Below are positions 63,609 to 64,000 of a DNA stretch of 64,000 nt, in pieces; position 1 is the stretch's first letter, and each line of letters starts with the position of its first letter. Source of the DNA: Neptuniibacter caesariensis (lineage in GTDB: Bacteria; Pseudomonadota; Gammaproteobacteria; Pseudomonadales; Balneatricaceae). The notes under the pieces were generated by a model that did no database searches, was not told the DNA's origin, and saw only the letters and a list, made by a program, of their open reading frames with translations. Location of the stretch: NCBI RefSeq assembly GCF_000153345.1, contig NZ_CH724125.1, positions 1,342,607-1,406,606 on the forward strand. Reading direction: 5' to 3'. The translations under genes and the position numbers were made by a program.

Positions 63609-64000
63609 TAAGCTGCATCTCCCTGGCTAACTTCACCGCGTTTATCGGTAACGATCAGTTGCACACCTGGTTTAGGCATATTCCACTTCCAAGTGTTCAG
63701 TGTTGTTTCAATTGGCAACATGTCAATACAATCGACCGGGCAAGGCTCTACACAAAGGTCACAACCGGTACATTCAGTTTCAATCACCGTGTGCATCTGC
63801 TTAGCAGCACCGAGAATAGCGTCTACAGGACAAGCCTGAATACATTTAGTACAACCAATGCATTCGTCTTCGCGGATATAAGCAACTTTCTTAACCGGCT
63901 CTTCTTCTACACCACCCTCAAGTGGAATCGCTTCGACATCCAACAGGTCTGCCAGTGCTTCAACGGTACTCTGACCGCCAGGAGGGCATTTATTGATTGC
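63608..64000 (-). CDS. rnfB: Rnf electron transport complex subunit RnfB, N-terminus outside window
   Basis: The frame is open from the window end to the stop at 63608, giving the last 130 residues. [19 protein letters not shown] belongs to the conserved RnfB region that binds the first cluster. Two 4Fe-4S ferredoxin motifs follow ([16 protein letters not shown] and [16 protein letters not shown]). It delivers electrons to the membrane subunits. Its stop codon overlaps the rnfC start by one base. The expected neighbour upstream, outside the window, is rnfA. Confidence 0.95.
   Translation of the reverse strand, partial: AINKCPPGGQSTVEALADLLDVEAIPLEGGVEEEPVKKVAYIREDECIGCTKCIQACPVDAILGAAKQMHTVIETECTGCDLCVEPCPVDCIDMLPIETTLNTWKWNMPKPGVQLIVTDKRGEVSQGDAA

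Overview
The window is 64 kb of a Gram-negative chromosome, most likely a marine gammaproteobacterium of the Oceanospirillales (Oceanospirillaceae-like); the genus cannot be fixed from the sequence alone. Reasons: a complete-looking rnf operon next to nth, a phasin (polyhydroxyalkanoate storage), two RND efflux pumps, TmcA, a DUF3549 protein, CcoG, YbaK, Rof, a Zur-type zinc-uptake operon, and a dense set of chemotaxis and cyclic-di-GMP proteins. No rRNA, tRNA, CRISPR array, transposase, integrase or phage gene is visible; apart from a few repeats this is core-like chromosome. Genes are tightly packed on both strands, with several convergent pairs whose stop codons overlap.

Layout. 1-6.4 kb: a FecR-domain protein cut by the window edge, uvrB, a DsbB-type oxidoreductase, a hotdog-fold protein, a chemotaxis receptor and a small conserved protein. 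6.5-17.7 kb: a LysR regulator, then two RND efflux systems back to back, adaptor-permease-TolC (closed by a terminator) and adaptor-permease-lipoprotein. 17.7-20.3 kb: alkylation repair (an Ada-like AraC/methyltransferase fusion and an AlkA-type glycosylase) flanking an EamA exporter and an inverted-repeat element. 20.4-26.5 kb: two cyclic-di-GMP enzymes, DUF3549, a DEDDh exonuclease and YbaK. 26.6-34.8 kb: envelope and housekeeping genes (CigR-like, SYLF, DUF3820, Rof, a MOSC/ferredoxin-reductase fusion, phasin, YaiI, a 2OG oxygenase), a two-gene receptor/sensor pair and an aspartic protease. 34.8-41 kb: tmcA, a TfoX C-terminal protein, a degenerate GGDEF protein, an NYN nuclease and an acetylornithine-aminotransferase-like gene behind a possible arginine attenuator. 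41-45.4 kb: a nucleoside-recognition transporter and a Zur-boxed zinc-uptake operon. 45.5-50 kb: a Cache-GGDEF protein, a MocR regulator, CcoG and a GIY-YIG protein. 50-55 kb: a gap with DnaA boxes, then an AraC regulator, a cupredoxin-like protein, glutaredoxin, a tandem prolyl-4-hydroxylase-like enzyme and, convergent to it, a secreted protein with about 48 consecutive Pro-Thr units. 55.3-64 kb: nth, PAS-GGDEF, receiver-CheC, then rnfE-G-D-C and a partial rnfB.

The observations most worth a second look are: the tandem 2OG/prolyl-hydroxylase gene facing a (Pro-Thr)n surface-protein gene; a 33-codon leader ORF with three consecutive Arg codons, a matching antiterminator segment and a strong terminator just before an argD-like gene; two genes (LysR and DEDDh exonuclease) that lack any ATG/GTG/TTG start in frame, each of which would be repaired by one base in a short homopolymer; a dispersed 39-bp repeat with an inverted-copy version fused to a 28-bp perfect palindrome; a gene-free 360-bp gap with two perfect DnaA boxes; and a signalling module inserted between rnfE and nth.
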